In this document: positions 1-11,042 of the stretch, in pieces | Position numbering within the stretch: position 1 is the stretch's first letter | Layout: each line of letters begins with the position of its first letter | From: Pegoplata infirma | Taxonomy: Eukaryota; Arthropoda; Insecta; Diptera; Anthomyiidae | Assembly (NCBI GenBank): GCA_963921195.1 | Contig: OY992540.1 | Location: 19,165,136-19,229,135, forward strand | DNA: 64,000 nt | Direction: 5' to 3' | Made by a program: the position numbers and the translations under genes | The notes under the pieces: model-generated | Told to the model about the DNA's origin: nothing | Database searches by the model: none | Seen by the model: the letters and a program-made list of their open reading frames with translations, nothing else

Positions 1-407
1 ACGGCTTTGTTCTGCGACGGAGACTAATCAAAGATGGGCAAATGGATGGACGTGTGAGACAACACGACTGATTTGGCCTTCTCTTAATCAGGGGCGCACA
101 AGTGAGCTGATATCGCTTCCAAGAGGAGAGATTTCGACGGACACTGTCTTATAGGGAAGCACGCAGAGCGGTTAAACGTGCCGTCGAATGACTTTTGTCG
201 AAGTTGCATGGATGAAGAGGAGTTGGAAACTATCGAACACTTTATTTGCCATTGCCCGGCACTTTCTGGTCAGATACTTGCTTCACTGGGATCTAGGGAG
301 CTGTACGATCTTTCTGATTTGTTGGATGTGAAAATTCAACATCTAAGGAGTTTCATAAGAAGCTCAAACTGGTTTAACGACAGGGACTAGTAGGGAAACC
401 TATTACG
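1..407 (+). pseudogene. non-LTR retrotransposon ORF2, broken C-terminal end
   Basis: Tail of a LINE-type polyprotein, most likely from the RNase H-bearing jockey/I/R1 group; the exact clade is not resolved. Positions 2-138 read in frame 2 with the pattern TNQRW...TTRLIWP, which is typical of the end of the RNase H-like region. From about 139 the homologous reading moves to frame 1 (GHCLIGKHAERL) and runs to the stop at 388-390. It includes a C-x2-C-x10-H-x4-C knuckle (CRSC...EHFICHCPAL). The frame change, plus an in-frame stop at 151-153 if frame 2 is continued, shows the copy is dead. The 5' part lies outside the window. The 3' UTR is split by the hAT-like element starting at 416 and resumes at 2156. 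Confidence 0.8.
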
Positions 408-415
408 GTCCCGTG

Positions 416-2147
416 CATGGACGTATACAGGGGGTGGGCACAGGGGGCACGTGCCCCCCCTTTTCGATTTGAAAATTTGGAAAATTTAATACACAACAAT
501 GCATTATACAAGAAAAATACACAAGTTTCCAAATATTTTTGTCTTTAAAGAAAATATTTTATTTTTTTTTTAACCTCTACAGTTTGAGCTAATTTCATTT
601 CTAAAAAGTTATTATATTGAAATATTATTCCAAAGTAACATTTCTGATGGTGACACTTTAGTTTACATATTGTTTCCAAGAATTGTTTCTTTAGAAAAAA
701 AATATCTCTGAATCTAAAAATTTGTCAGACATTACTTTCATCAAAAACCCTAGTAAAAAAGTTTTGATATAATGACATATAATTTGATACAATCATATTA
801 AATTATATATGGCTTTTTATATGTTCAGATCTAATTATATCTAAGATTTATTGCGGATCCATTTTCTTATCTGAGGTTATACATAAATATATCTGACTTT
901 ATGTAATTACATAAATCTATATTAATTTATATAAAATAAGATCAAGTGGATTTAATTGGATGTGACCAAAATTCGGATCTAATTGTATCATTTTTTATAT
1001 TTATGTATCTAAAATAATACAATTAGATCAATATTTGATCCAACTTGATACAGCCAATTTTGAGATCAAATTAGATCTAAAAAGTTTTTTTTTTTTACTC
1101 GGGAATTAACAGTTTTTCAAAAGAAAATTCGTAGGTTCTAAACATTTTTCCTGCCCGAGTAAAAAAAAAAAACTTTTAAGATCCCTAGTAAAAATATTAT
1201 GCTAATTTTACTGAATAGATCTAATTTGATCCGTAAAATGGTTGTATCAAATAATATCTAATTGTATTACTTTAGATCAAAAAATATAAAAATTGATACA
1301 ATTTGATCCTGAATTTGGTCAAATCTAATTAGATCAAATTGATCTTATAATATCAATTTTTATATAATTTGATGAGCAAAACCAAAATACGAATCTAATC
1401 ATATATGGAGCAATATCTAACCATATAAAGTGGATCAACCGTATCAAAGTGATAGATACAATTTTATATAAATTAATACGGAAGCATATTAACTCATATA
1501 AGATTGTATCAAATTATATACGATTAGACCAGAAAATTTTTACTCGGGATCTAATTTGATCTCAAAATTGGCTGTATCCAGTTGGATCAGATATTGATCT
1601 AAATGTATTATTTTAGATACACAAATATAAAAAATGATACAATTAGATCCGAATTTTGGTCACATCCAATTAAATCCACTTGATCTTATTTTATATAAAT
1701 TAATATAGATTTATATAATTAGATAAAGTCAGATATATTTATATATAACCTCAGATAAGAAAATGGAGCCTCAATATATCTTAGATAAAAATTGATCTGA
1801 ACATATATGAAGTCATACATAATTTAATATGATTGTATCAAATTATATATCATTATATCAAAACTTTTTTACTAGGGTGTACAAAGATTTAGAGCTCTCA
1901 AGATATTTATTTTATTATCTGATATTCCAAGACATTTTTTTATAAAGACGAAATCGTGTTGGCGGGGAGATGGGTGTAGTCCTAGTTAAAAATAAATAAA
2001 AACGAAATCGTGTTGGGGGGAGGGGGGGGGGGGGGGGTTGGTGTTGAGATGGTTGTAGTCCTTGTAAAAAATAAATAAAGATAGGCGATGAAAAAAATTT
2101 CTTGGGAGTTGTGCCCCCCTCTTTTCAAATTCCTGGATACGTCACTG
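416..2147. mobile_element. non-autonomous hAT-like element 1
   Basis: Exact 8-bp target duplication GTCCCGTG at 408-415 and 2148-2155. The ends are inverted and imperfect: CATGGACGTATACAGG on the left matches the complement of CCTGGATACGTCACTG on the right. The CAGTG..G..TATCCAGG pattern and 8-bp duplication fit hAT. Long C and G runs lie near both ends (444-457 and 2017-2040). There is no transposase frame; most of the interior is the foldback at 748-1877. Confidence 0.85.
748..1877. mobile_element. foldback MITE, CCCTAGTAAAAAAG ends
   Basis: Inverted termini (CCCTAGTAAAAAAGTTTTGA at the left, its complement at 1858-1877) continue inward as long arms of repeated GATCAAATT, GGATC and TATA words. 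Left arm 950-1088 mirrors 1550-1690. The centre (about 1089-1550) holds further ACTCGGG/CCCGAGT inverted pieces at 1098-1163, so it is itself compound. No coding capacity. Target duplication not recognised. Confidence 0.7.
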
Positions 2148-2155
2148 GTCCCGTG

Positions 2156-2212
2156 GTATCACAATGGACCTCAGAGTCTACGTGTGTTGACGTAAAACGT
2201 CAGCAGCCACTT
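2156..2212 (+). mobile_element. 3' UTR end of the non-LTR retrotransposon
   Basis: Continuation of the retrotransposon at 1-407 after removal of the inserted element and one copy of its 8-bp duplication. It ends in short repeated ACAACCTAACC units, as the 3' tails of many insect non-LTR elements do. Confidence 0.6.
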
Positions 2213-2375
2213 ACAACCTAACAACCTAACCTAGTAATTCGATAATTAGATAAACCCATTTTTCGGATAAAATTGTATCCGTCCGATTAAAACTGATCCA
2301 ATCTTAGCGATCGATTTTTCGGATCAGTACTGATCCTTCACATTTTTACTTGGGTAAGATAATTTTTGATAAAAA
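2213..2375. repeat. fragment related to the ACTCGGG/GATC-rich foldback
   Basis: Sequence with TTCGGAT and GATCC words ending in TTTTTACTTGGGTAAG, resembling the interior and end of the foldback at 748-1877. Single-ended, so probably a truncated copy. Confidence 0.35.
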
Positions 2376-2517
2376 CAAAAAAGAAGTGAGAGCGTTAAAC
2401 TCGGCAGTGCCGAATCTGTTATACCCTCCAACACGTAAAAAAAAATACAGGGTCGTTTTTCTTTTGGAAGGGGGGCTGTGGGGGACACCCCTATCTCGAA
2501 AAATGTTAAATAATTTA

Positions 2518-3025
2518 TTATACCCTCCAACCACAGTATAGGGGTACACTCACTTTGTCATTCCGTGTGTTACGCATCGAAATATCGGTCTAGGACCACA
2601 TAAAGTATATATTTTATTGATCAGTGATCGATTCCGTCCGTCCGTCTGTAGAGGACACGATATAGTCCAAAATAAAAGAGCTAACCTCCCGACATTTGCC
2701 ACAAATATGTCTTATGTTAATAGGCAGGTTAAGTTTGTAAATGAGCAAAATCGGACCAGGGGGCAAAAAGTTCCCCCTTGAAGAACTAAACCAACCTCTG
2801 AAAAAAAGCATTTGCACTTTTATGCTACAAGAAGTTCAAAGTTTTTTAAATCATGATAACCTTGTATTTCTTTTGTGCAAAAAGCATTTTATTTTTTAGG
2901 AGGAAACCCCCCCCCCCCCTCCAATTACAAAAAAAAAAAAAACGCCCCTGGATTTTTTTATTTTTTATGCATGTTGGAGGGTATAATAGATTCGGCACAG
3001 CCGAATTTAACACTCTTACTTGTTT
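2518..3025 (+). mobile_element. mini-me-like element A
   Basis: Forward copy nested in element B. It runs from TTATACCCTCCAACCACAG through a shortened CCGTCCGTCCGTCTG segment near 2636 to a 3' hairpin, GATTCGGC and GCCGAATTT, and CTTGTTT. A run of C at 2907-2920 and poly-A follow in the variable region. The small open frames here are read-through of homopolymers. Confidence 0.8.
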
Positions 3026-3779
3026 CAACTATAATCATTTTTCAACAATTTTTTTTATATACACGCCCTTAAAAGGGGGCGGGGAAAAAAATAATTTTGT
3101 TGTCCCCCCGGTCCTAGTGCGGGAATTTGAACTTCTTCTTGCATAAGCATGTTTCATTTGTTTGACAAAAATATAAGAAAAACACTTAAAAAATCTTGTT
3201 TTTCAGAGTTTGGTTTAGTTCCTCAAGGGAAAACTTTTTTCTCCCTGGTCAGATTTTTCCCATTTACGAACTTAACCTGCCTAGGAAGATAGGACATATT
3301 AGTGCCAGACCGATAGTCGGACATTCACAGAATGTATTTGAATCGATCATGGATCAATAATATGTATACTTTATGGGGTCCCCGACCGATATTTCGATGC
3401 GTTACAAACGAAATGACAAAGTTAGTATACCCTAGGGTTGCCATCCGTCCTCTTTTCCCCGGACACCGTACTCTTTTTTAGGGCGTCCGGGGCAGTCCTA
3501 CTTCTTTTTTAGAAAGTGTCCGGAGTTGTCCTACTTTTTGCACTTTTCCCCAAAACATTTTTTTTATGACTTTTAAACTTTTGAATTATTTTCATCGCCG
3601 TATTTTCGCTTATCAGCAGTAATTTCAGCTTTTTGAGACAAAAATAAAAAAAAAAAACGCTTTAAATTAATTATATTTCGAGTAAAAATTCACTCTAGGT
3701 AGTGCGAAAATAACTACGTTAGCATCAATTCTTATCAGCTGTTAAAGTTTGCTCTCCGAAAAAAGATTTGTATATCAAA

Positions 3780-4090
3780 AATTTCCATTACAAATTAAAA
3801 AAATAAAAAGAAAATTCGTTTGAATTTCCAAAAATTCCATTTGTATTTTAGAAATTTCCAATTGTATTTCAAAAGTTTCCAGTTGTCTTTTAAAAATTTC
3901 TAAATGCTTTTCAGAAAAATCCGTTCAGAAATTTCCAATTTAATTTAAAAAATGTCCATTTATATTTCAAAAATGTCTAAATGCTTTTCAGAATAATTCC
4001 AATTAAGTATATTTAAAAAATGTCTATTTCTATTTAAAAATTTTCAAATGCTTTGCAGAAAATTTTCATATACAAATGAAATTTTTTTAA
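3780..4090. repeat. degenerate tandem repeat, about 24 bp
   Basis: Loose repetition of TTTCCAATTGTATTTCAAAA-type units, with TTTCCA, TTTCAGAAA and AATGCTTTTC recurring. A reverse-complement version fills 4690-5050, so the pair forms imperfect arms about the foldback between them. Confidence 0.5.
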
Positions 4091-4103
4091 CAGCATTTAG
4101 ATA

Positions 4104-4620
4104 ATTATATTTTGAGTAGGTTTTTTTCTAGCTCGAGGTCATTAAAACTATGATATTCTCATATAATAATTTCCAAGAAAATTATTTTTCTGTTTAAAAT
4201 TTATTTATGTTGGTAATTTTTTGCAAGACTTAATCGACAAGTGTTTCGGTATTTGTCAGATTCCATTGTCAAGATTATTTAGCAAAAATAAAAACCCAAT
4301 ACTACAAGTAGCAAAGGGTCTTTAATGACAATCGTTTATGATCAAACTAAAATAAAACTACATATTCGATTCTATTCCCATTGGGAATTAGAAGACGAAA
4401 ATTGTACCATCGTAGTAAGGTCACGATCATTAGCTAACCAACCAACAAATATTAAAAACAGACAAATCCTGAAACATGTGTCGATAAAGTGTTGCAAAAA
4501 ATTACCAACATAAATAAATTTAAAACACAAAAATAATTTTCTTGAAAATTATTATATAGTTTTAATTAGTAAAGGAAATAATGACCTCGAGCTAGAAAAA
4601 AACCTACTCAAAATATAATA
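4104..4620. mobile_element. short foldback MITE (CTAGCTCGAGGTC arms)
   Basis: ATTATATTTTGAGTAGG followed by TTTTTTTCTAGCTCGAGGTC at the left is mirrored by GACCTCGAGCTAG, then AAACCTACTCAAAATATAAT at the right. Arms extend beyond 100 bp (TTATGTTGGTAATTTTT against AAAAATTACCAACATAA). A single related end occurs at 9238-9262 in another element. Confidence 0.65.
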
Positions 4621-4689
4621 TTTTAAAGGTCGAGTACAACAATTTTTATTTTTTAATAAAAATTAATCAGAATTTGAACATTTAGATAA

Positions 4690-5050
4690 TTTTTAAATAA
4701 AAATGGACATTTCTGAAATACAATTGAATTATCTAAAATTCCAATTGAATTTATTTAAATTCAAAAGTAACTTTCTTAAAATCATTGAGAAAATTTTGAA
4801 ATGGAAATGTTTAAAATACAAATGGAATTTTCTGAAAACCATTTAGAAAATTCTGATATACAATTGAAAATTTTTGAATTATAATTGTACATTTTTTTAA
4901 AATAACCAAATATTTTTGAATTAAAAATGAATAAAAATGAATGAATTGAAAATTTCTCATATATAATTGGAAATATAGTTAAAAATTTTTTAAAATTAAA
5001 AAATTTTTGAAATATATTTGGTATTTTCTGAAATAAAATTGGAGATTTTC
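4690..5050. repeat. degenerate tandem repeat, inverted partner of 3780-4090
   Basis: Units such as ACATTTCTGAAATACAATTG recur about every 24-27 bp with much drift, in the opposite sense to those left of the foldback. Confidence 0.5.
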
Positions 5051-5147
5051 TTTTATGTATTTTTGTGATTTTTTTAGTGGAAATGAAAATTGTTTCCTTA
5101 ATAAAAATGAATTTTTTTGCATATTGTGTGCGCGACACAATTACTTT

Positions 5148-5675
5148 TTATACCCTCCAACCACAGTATGGGGGTATACTCACTTTGTCATTCCGTGTGT
5201 AACGCATCGAAATATCGGTCTAGGACCCCATAAAGTATATATATTATTGATCAGTGATCCATTCTAAGACATTCTGGCGATGTCCGTCTGTCCGTCCGTC
5301 CGTCCGTCTGTGGAAGACACGATACAGTCCAAAGTAAAAGAGCTAGGCTCCTGAAATTTGGCACGAATATGTCTTATGGTATTGGGCTGGTTAAGTTCGA
5401 ACATGGGCAAAATCGGATCAGGGGGAAAAAAGTTCCCCTCTTAAGAACTAAACAAACCTCTAAAAAAAGCCATTTTTTATAGGTTTTTTGTACTTTTGCT
5501 TAGCAAACGAAACATTTTATGTCAAATGAAGTTCAAAGTCTTGATGTTGGATCCAGGAAGGTTGTCTTCCACCGACATAACCCCCCCCCCCCCAAAAAAA
5601 AAAGACGCCCCTGTTTTTTTTTACTTGTTGGAGGGTATAATAGATTCGAGACAGCCGAATTTAACACTCTTGTTT
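5148..5675 (+). mobile_element. mini-me-like element C
   Basis: Near full-length forward copy inside hAT-like element 2. It has the TTATACCCTCCAACCACAG start, ATATATATTATTGATCAGTG, a GTCTGTCCGTCCGTCCGTCC microsatellite at 5283-5310, and an ATAGATTCG...GCCGAATTT hairpin before CTCTTGTTT. Confidence 0.85.
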
Positions 5676-5815
5676 TAAATTAATTTGTTAAAAAAAATTG
5701 TCCTCTTTTTTGGGTCAAATGTCCTCCTTTTTTGAGGTTGGCGCCCTCTTTTTCTCAAAATGGAAATGGCAACCCTAGTATACCCTCATACTGTGGTTGG
5801 AGGGTATAAAAATTG

Positions 5816-6474
5816 TTTGAACAAAATAAGTAAAAACCGATCGACTCAGAATCACTTTTTGAGTCGATTTAGCTATGTCCGTCCGTCTGTCTGTCCATGT
5901 AAACGGTGTAAACACGATCGCAATTTTTAATCAATTGACTTGAAATTTGAAACTTAAGCCTCTTTTGGCCCAAGGACGAAGCCTATTGAAATTGGAAAAT
6001 CGGTCCATATTTAGACCTAGTCCCCATACAAAGGTCCTCTTTAGTTTTGGTTCAAATTATTTAACAGAAATTTGGCAGGTAATCATGTTTCAACCACACA
6101 AATCACCATTCCAAATTTTAAAGAAATCGGACCAGCTCTTCTTGTAGCCCCATACAAACCACCTTCCCGATTTTCACATAAATCTCTCAAATTTCATGAA
6201 AACAGAAAATATTTAATTAAAATTTTGTTTGTGTATGTTAAACGCGTACTTTAATAACCTTATCACATCTGATTATCATCGGACCATTTTTGGACTTAGG
6301 GCCCATGTGAAAATTTCGCCCGATATTCAGTTAAAGCGGTTTATTGTCAACAAAAAGAAGCCTATTTCACTCAAATTTGATTTGTGCGTGCTTTTTACAC
6401 TTATTAAAGATTTGACAAAATATAGATCTAATCAGTCGGTCTTGACCGACTACAATTTTCTTACTTGTTTTTTC
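5816..6474 (+). mobile_element. mini-me-like subfamily 2, copy 1
   Basis: Starts at a truncated 5' region (CCGATCGACTCAGAATCAC). It holds GTCCGTCCGTCTGTCTGTCC near 5878 and ends with CAGTCGGTCTTGACCGAC (a hairpin) and CTTACTTGTTT. It shares long stretches with 43741-44572 (opposite strand) and 63410-64000. Open frames at 5947-6477 are not coding; they follow the repeat consensus and differ between copies. Confidence 0.75.
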
Positions 6475-6753
6475 TGAATATGGGGGAAAAAAATTTTTAG
6501 GGCGAAATTTTAACCACCCAAATTTGGCTAAAAATTTAAACATACAGTTTTTAGATCAATCCTGGAAATCGATGAAATTCGAAAAAAATCACTATTCGTG
6601 CCACCCTAATGTATGTACGCGTCACGCCACGCTCCCATCTCTGCTGAAAACAAACACATAAATTAACAACAACTGAATTCAAAACTAATTTGATTAGTAT
6701 ACTCGTATGTGCGTTTAGACGATATTATTACTAACACAGCCATTATTTCTAAT
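6475..6753. other. solo element end and unassigned AT-rich DNA
   Basis: GTGCCACCCTAATG at 6599-6612 looks like the right end of a TAGRGTGGCAC-type foldback related to the one that starts at 6762, but no left end is seen. A second end-like motif, CTCCCATCTCTGCTG, is at 6640-6654. No gene seen. Confidence 0.35.
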
Positions 6754-7495
6754 ATGTACATTAGAGTGTTACTTAAAAATTAAATTTTCGAATTTCAAAA
6801 TGCGCGGGTCGGAATATTGTGTAATTGCGTCTAAAAATGATTGTGTAAAAATTTCAGGAAAATCGAATAACTTTAACCCGTGCCGCTTTGAGGTCAAAGT
6901 TTCGGGTTTTTGGGGAAAAAGGACGATGATTTGAAAAAAAAAAATAAAAAAATCTTTTTATGAAATTAATTGAAATAAATTTTTTTTATTTAGCTTTTAC
7001 TCAAAACTGCTTGGAAAAAATTATGTCAACTTTGTATGACATCATTAACCCGTTCAAAATTTTAAGCTAAAAATTACCATGGATTTAGGGGGGTACTTCA
7101 AATGAGTATTTTCGATTTTTTAAAAATTTTATTAAACAAAATTTTTAAATTCATCATTTCTATACAAGTCACTTATAAAAAACATCCTAAAGATTAAATA
7201 TTAAAAAAATTGGGGATATACACCGACTCAATTTGTTTTTGGAGCCGTTTGATTTTTGTGGATTTCAAGGAAATTAGAATTTTGTGTAAATTTTTTTTTA
7301 TGAAAATCGATTTTCGAATAAACTGACCAAATTTAAATTTTTTGTTGCTTCTTTTGATCAAATTAATTCAGTTAAGAACTATTAACTTTATTAGACATCG
7401 TTAACCCATATTGGCAGGGGGCAAATGTGACCCAAGCAGCAAATTTAAAGTTTGTTTCTAGAATTTTAAGAATTTTATTGTTTCAAAATCATTTT

Positions 7496-8146
7496 GGTGG
7501 TCTATTACATACTAATTTATAGTGTCCGACCGAATATTTGGCTTCGGCATTGGCCAAAGAGCTGCACTCGGCCAGTATTCGGCTTCGGCTACATTTTTGG
7601 CCAAATATGGCCTTATACCGAATAATTATATAAAACTTGTACGAATGTGTTAAAAAATGTTTTTTTTGAAAAAACAAACACTAAAAAAAGTCTTGCACTC
7701 AAAAAAAAAATTTTACTCAAAACATGTGCACTCAAAAAAATTATTTTTACAAAAATTACTAAAAAAAACATTTATGGATTCGGTCAAATTTAACTTTTTT
7801 ATTTGTTTATATTACTTAAATATATTTTGACCGAATCCGTAAATGTTTTTTTTTTTATTAATTTTTGTAAAAAGAATTTTTTTTTGAGTGCACATTTTTT
7901 CGAGTGTGAACCCTGTTTTCAGTAAAAATTTTTTTTGAGTGCAAGACTTTTTTTTAGTGTTTGTTTTTTCCACAAAAACATTTTTTAACACGTTCGTACA
8001 AGTTTTATATAATTATTCGGTATAAGGCCATATTTGGCCAAAAATGTAGCCGAAGCCGAATACTGGCCGAGTGCTGCTCTTTGGCCAATACCGAAGCCAA
8101 ATATTCGGTCGGACACTATAAATTAGTATGTAATAGACCACCAAAA
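7496..8146. repeat. inner inverted repeat of foldback 1
   Basis: TATAGTGTCCGACCGAATAT at 7518 is repeated in reverse near 8103-8122, with CGGCTTCGGC/GGCCAAATAT words along both arms. Between them (7680-7960) lie inverted blocks of poly-A and the ACTCAAAAAAA/TTTTTTTGAGTGC motif. The mirrored 62-codon frames at 7489-7677 and 7961-8149 are arms of this repeat, not genes. Confidence 0.75.
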
Positions 8147-8478
8147 TGATTTTGAAACAATAAAATTCTTAAAATTCTAGAAACAAACTTTGAATTTGCT
8201 GCTTGGGTCACATTTGCCCCCTGCCAATATGGGTTAACGATGTCTAATAACGTTAATAGTTCTTAACTGAATTAATTTGATCAAAAGAAGCAACAAAAAA
8301 TTTAAATTTGGTCAGTTATTCGAAAATCGATTTTCATAAAAAAAAATTTACACAAAATTCTAATTTCCTTGAAATCCACAAAAATCAAACGGCTCCAAAA
8401 ACAAATTGAGTCGGTGTATATCCCCAATTTTTTTAATATTTGATCTTTAGGATGTTTTTTATAAGTGACTTGTATAGA

Positions 8479-9415
8479 CAGTACCGGTTTAACCATTAGG
8501 GCACACTGGGCACGTGCCCAGAAAAAGTTTAAATCTGAGAATTTTTCTATGGCAGAAGTTCTTAAACTCATTTTCCTGCATAAATGGTCTCAGGTTCTGG
8601 GACATTTGTCGTATAGAAAAAGTCTCAGGTTCTGAGACATTATTCGTATAGAAAAAGTCTCAGATTTAGATATTTTTCTTATAGAAAAAAAAAATCAAAT
8701 TTTTAGAATCTAAGAACCTTTTTTCATAGAAAAATTCCATTTTCCTATAGAAAAAGTCTCAGATTCTAAGACATTTTTCCTTTATAAAAAATCTCAGATT
8801 CTGAGACCATTTATCTATAAATAGAGTCTTTGAGTCTGAGATCTTTTCCTTAAGAAAAAGTCTCTGAGTTTTAAACTTTTTACTATAGAAAAAGTCTTAG
8901 GTTATAAGAAAAAGTCTTACCTTTTTCCTATAGAAAGAGCATTAGACTATGAGATCGTTTTTTTATAGAAAAAGTCTCAGAAATCTCAGATTTTTTCTTT
9001 AAAAAAAGTCTCAGATTCTAAAACCTTTTTACTCTAGAAAAAGTCTTAGATTCTGAGACATTTGTTTTGGAGGAAAACCCTCAGATTCTGTGACATTTTT
9101 CTTATAAAAAAAAGGTTTCCTATAGTATCCGATCCTGAGAACTTTTCCCAATAGAAAAAGTCTAAGATTTTGATTCCTTGTTTCGATAGAAAAAGTATCT
9201 GCTTCTGGGAAACTTTTCTTGTAGAAAAGAAAAAATACCTCGAGCTAGAATAACCCTACTCACACTATATATATATTTTTTAATTTTTTGTAGGTCCTAA
9301 TTCTTAAAACAAAAACAGAACAATCTTTTTTTCTTGTGTTGCAACTTTTAACTTTCCAGGGGGCCCCCAAATTCTTGTGTGCCCAGGGCCCCCTCCATAC
9401 CTTAAGACGGCCCTG
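8479..9415. mobile_element. non-autonomous hAT-like element 3 with satellite-like interior
   Basis: Ends CAGTACCGGTTTAACC and CTTAAGACGGCCCTG. The 8-bp duplication TGTATAGA (8471-8478, 9416-9423) is exact, and the opposite arm of the host foldback gives the empty site (complement at 7163-7170). The interior (about 8530-9240) is degenerate units of CTCAGATTCTGAGAC and TTTTTCTATAGAAAAA, the same words as the 35-bp satellite at 16.8-20 kb. Confidence 0.88.
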
Positions 9416-9828
9416 TGTATAGAAATGTTGAATTTAAAAATTTTGTTTAATAAAATTTTTAAAAAATCGAAAATACTCATTTGAAGTACCCCCCTAAATT
9501 CATGGTAATTTTTAGCTTAAAATTTTGAACGGGTTAATGATGTCATACAAAGTTGACATAATTTTTTCCAAGCAGTTTTGAGTAAAAGCTAAATAAAAAA
9601 AATTTATTTCAATTAATTTCATAAAAAGATTTTTTTATTTTTTTTTTTCAAATCATCGTCCTTTTTCCCCAAAAACCCGAAACTTTGACCTCAAAGCGGC
9701 ACGGGTTAAAGTTATTCGATTTTCCTGAAATTTTTACACAATCATTTTTAGACGCAACTACACAATATTCCGACCCGCGCATTTTGAAATTCGAAAATTT
9801 TATTTTTCAGTGCCACTCTAATGTACAT

Positions 9829-10054
9829 ACTACTAAATTTCTATCTCGTGTAAACCCACCTCTAATACAAAAATTGCTATTTATAGAACTTAAATAAAGT
9901 TTTGCTAAAGTATGTATGTGTGTTCTTTTGGAAAAAATTAAAAAATAAAATTTTCTAATTTTTATTTAAAAAAATTACAATTTTTTTATAAAAAATTTAA
10001 AAAAAAAATAATTTTATTACAAAAAAAAAAAAATAAATTGAATAAAAACTTTAC
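9829..10054. other. AT-rich spacer
   Basis: Poly-A and poly-T tracts before the tRNA gene; its end provides the T-run downstream of the minus-strand tRNA. No other feature seen. Confidence 0.4.
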
Positions 10055-10146
10055 TGCTCCAGGTGAGGCTCGAACTCACAACCCCGGCATTGCTCACAAG
10101 TTACTGATTATAAGTACCGTGCGCTAACCAATTGCGCCACTGGAGC
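10055..10146 (-). tRNA. tRNA-Ile(UAU), copy 1, with intron
   Basis: Decodes AUA. Read on the minus strand it folds completely. The acceptor stem GCTCCAG pairs with CTGGAGC, with discriminator A. The D stem is GCGC/GCGC with the AATTGGTTA loop, the anticodon stem is CGGTA/TGCCG with loop CTTATAA and anticodon TAT, and the T arm is GTGAG TTCGAGC CTCAC. An 18-nt intron (plus-strand 10091-10108) sits one base 3' of the anticodon, the canonical place; animal tRNA-Ile(UAU) genes commonly carry one. CCA is not encoded. A T5 run follows on the minus strand as a Pol III terminator. All acceptor pairs are intact, so it is probably functional. Three further near-identical copies lie at 15.2, 16.0 and 20.7 kb. 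Confidence 0.95.
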
Positions 10147-10751
10147 GCTTGGCGGGGGGCTGCCAAATGGTACACTTGAAAGTAAGCACATGGTTTAGTC
10201 AATAACAAAACGAAAAAAAAAACACAAATACAATAAGTAAAACAAGCGAGTGTGATAAAAATAAACATGAATCAGCATTTAGAACAAACCCCAACATACA
10301 AACAAACCACAACACATAATTTGCAAAGCAAAAAAAAAAAAAAATAGAAAAAAACCAAAGAAAGAAATGCTTAAATACACAATGGGATGTGTTTTTTATG
10401 ACGGTCAACAATCATTTTGTACTTATAAAGTCAATAAAATTATTAACTTTTATTATGGGAGTATTTTTGGATGGATATCATTAGAAAGTTTTGGTTTTTA
10501 GTACATAATAATTTATTTTTTGATTGCAATAATGAAGAAATTAGTACTTTGGTGAAATAAAATTTTGAAAGTTTTTTTTTTTTTTTAATAATAGGGAAAT
10601 TGGAAATGTGTATGTAATTTGTAAAGACTATTTTTAACAATTTCAAAATGATAGTGAAAAAAATCAATGAGTTTAAAAAAAACTAAGCGTTAACTAAAGT
10701 TTAACTATGCAATTATGTAGTACAAGATAAAATTAAATGATGAGTTAAAGG
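10147..10751. other. AT-rich sequence without recognised feature
   Basis: Simple A- and T-rich DNA. Minus-strand frames at 10199-10411 and 10443-10667 are F/K/I-rich products of homopolymers. No repeat family recognised. Confidence 0.4.
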
Positions 10752-10827
10752 TTAGACGAATGGTGAAGTACGTAGTGTATAGAATTCGAAACTGAAAGGT
10801 CGGTGGTTCGAACCCCGCTTCCGACAC
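10752..10827 (+). tRNA. degenerate tRNA-like sequence
   Basis: Has a B-box-like GGTTCGAACCCC and a loose A-box-like segment (GACGAATGGTGAAG) with tRNA spacing, followed by T runs. Acceptor and anticodon stems cannot be paired convincingly, so a pseudo-tRNA or tRNA-derived repeat is more likely than a working gene. It shares the middle motif GAAAGGTCG with the tRNA-like piece at 14712. Confidence 0.4.
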
Positions 10828-10852
10828 AAATTTTATATTTTATTTTTTTGTT

Positions 10853-11042
10853 TTATTCCCTATAATCACAGTATAGGTGTATACTCACTTTGTTATCCCG
10901 TGTGTAACACATAGAAATATCAGTGATCGATTCTAAGACATTCTAGCGAGTCCGTCCGTTTGTAGAAGACACGATACAGTCAAAAAATAAAAGAGCTACC
11001 CTCTGAAGTTTGACGTGATTTCTTCTTATGGTCATTGGGTGG
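10853..11042 (+). mobile_element. mini-me-like fragment D
   Basis: 5' half of a forward copy (ATCACAGTATAGGTGTATAC, GTCCGTCCGTTTGTAGAAGA). It lacks the (TA)n segment and is cut off by the hAT-like element at 11043. Confidence 0.7.

Larger units (their letters stand above)
3433..5777. mobile_element. non-autonomous hAT-like element 2 (TAGGGTTGCCAT)
   Basis: Inverted termini TAGGGTTGCCATCC and GGAAATGGCAACCCTA, flanked by a perfect 8-bp duplication GTATACCC (3425-3432, 5778-5785). The target is the 5' end of mini-me element B. Both subterminal regions carry GTCC-rich, 'GTCCTCTTTTT' type repeats. The interior has two inverted blocks of degenerate roughly 24-bp repeats, a small foldback at 4104-4620 and a nested mini-me. 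No transposase frame. Confidence 0.88.
2376..5808 (-). mobile_element. mini-me-like element B, interrupted twice
   Basis: Reverse-oriented mini-me/DINE-type element. Its 3' end (GTTAAACTCGGCAGTGCCGA) is at 2388-2410. The body resumes at 3026-3432 and the 5' end (GGTTGGAGGGTATAAAAA) lies at about 5796-5813. A forward copy (2518-3025) and a hAT-like element (3433-5777) interrupt it. The family hallmarks are a TTATACCC end, a (TA)n run, GTCY repeats and a CTTGTTT end, with no target duplication. These match the dipteran mini-me group, usually regarded as Helitron-like non-autonomous elements. No transposase or Rep/helicase frame. Confidence 0.75.
6762..9820. mobile_element. long foldback element 1 (TAGAGTG ends, 8-bp duplication)
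   Basis: Left end TAGAGTGTTACTTAAAAAT and right end TTTTTCAGTGCCACTCTA are inverted. Both are flanked by ATGTACAT (6754-6761, 9821-9828), itself a palindrome. The arms are about 0.9-1 kb and highly similar: for example, GCGCGGGTCGGAATATTGTG at 6803 mirrors 9758-9777. The centre is near 7800. The right arm is interrupted by a hAT-like insert at 8479-9415. No transposase frame. Same design as 59056-62247. Confidence 0.85.

Noticed and set aside
2907..3146. Frames of 65-97 codons in mini-me element A
   Set aside because: Poly-C and poly-A runs produce them; other copies of the same element have different frames.
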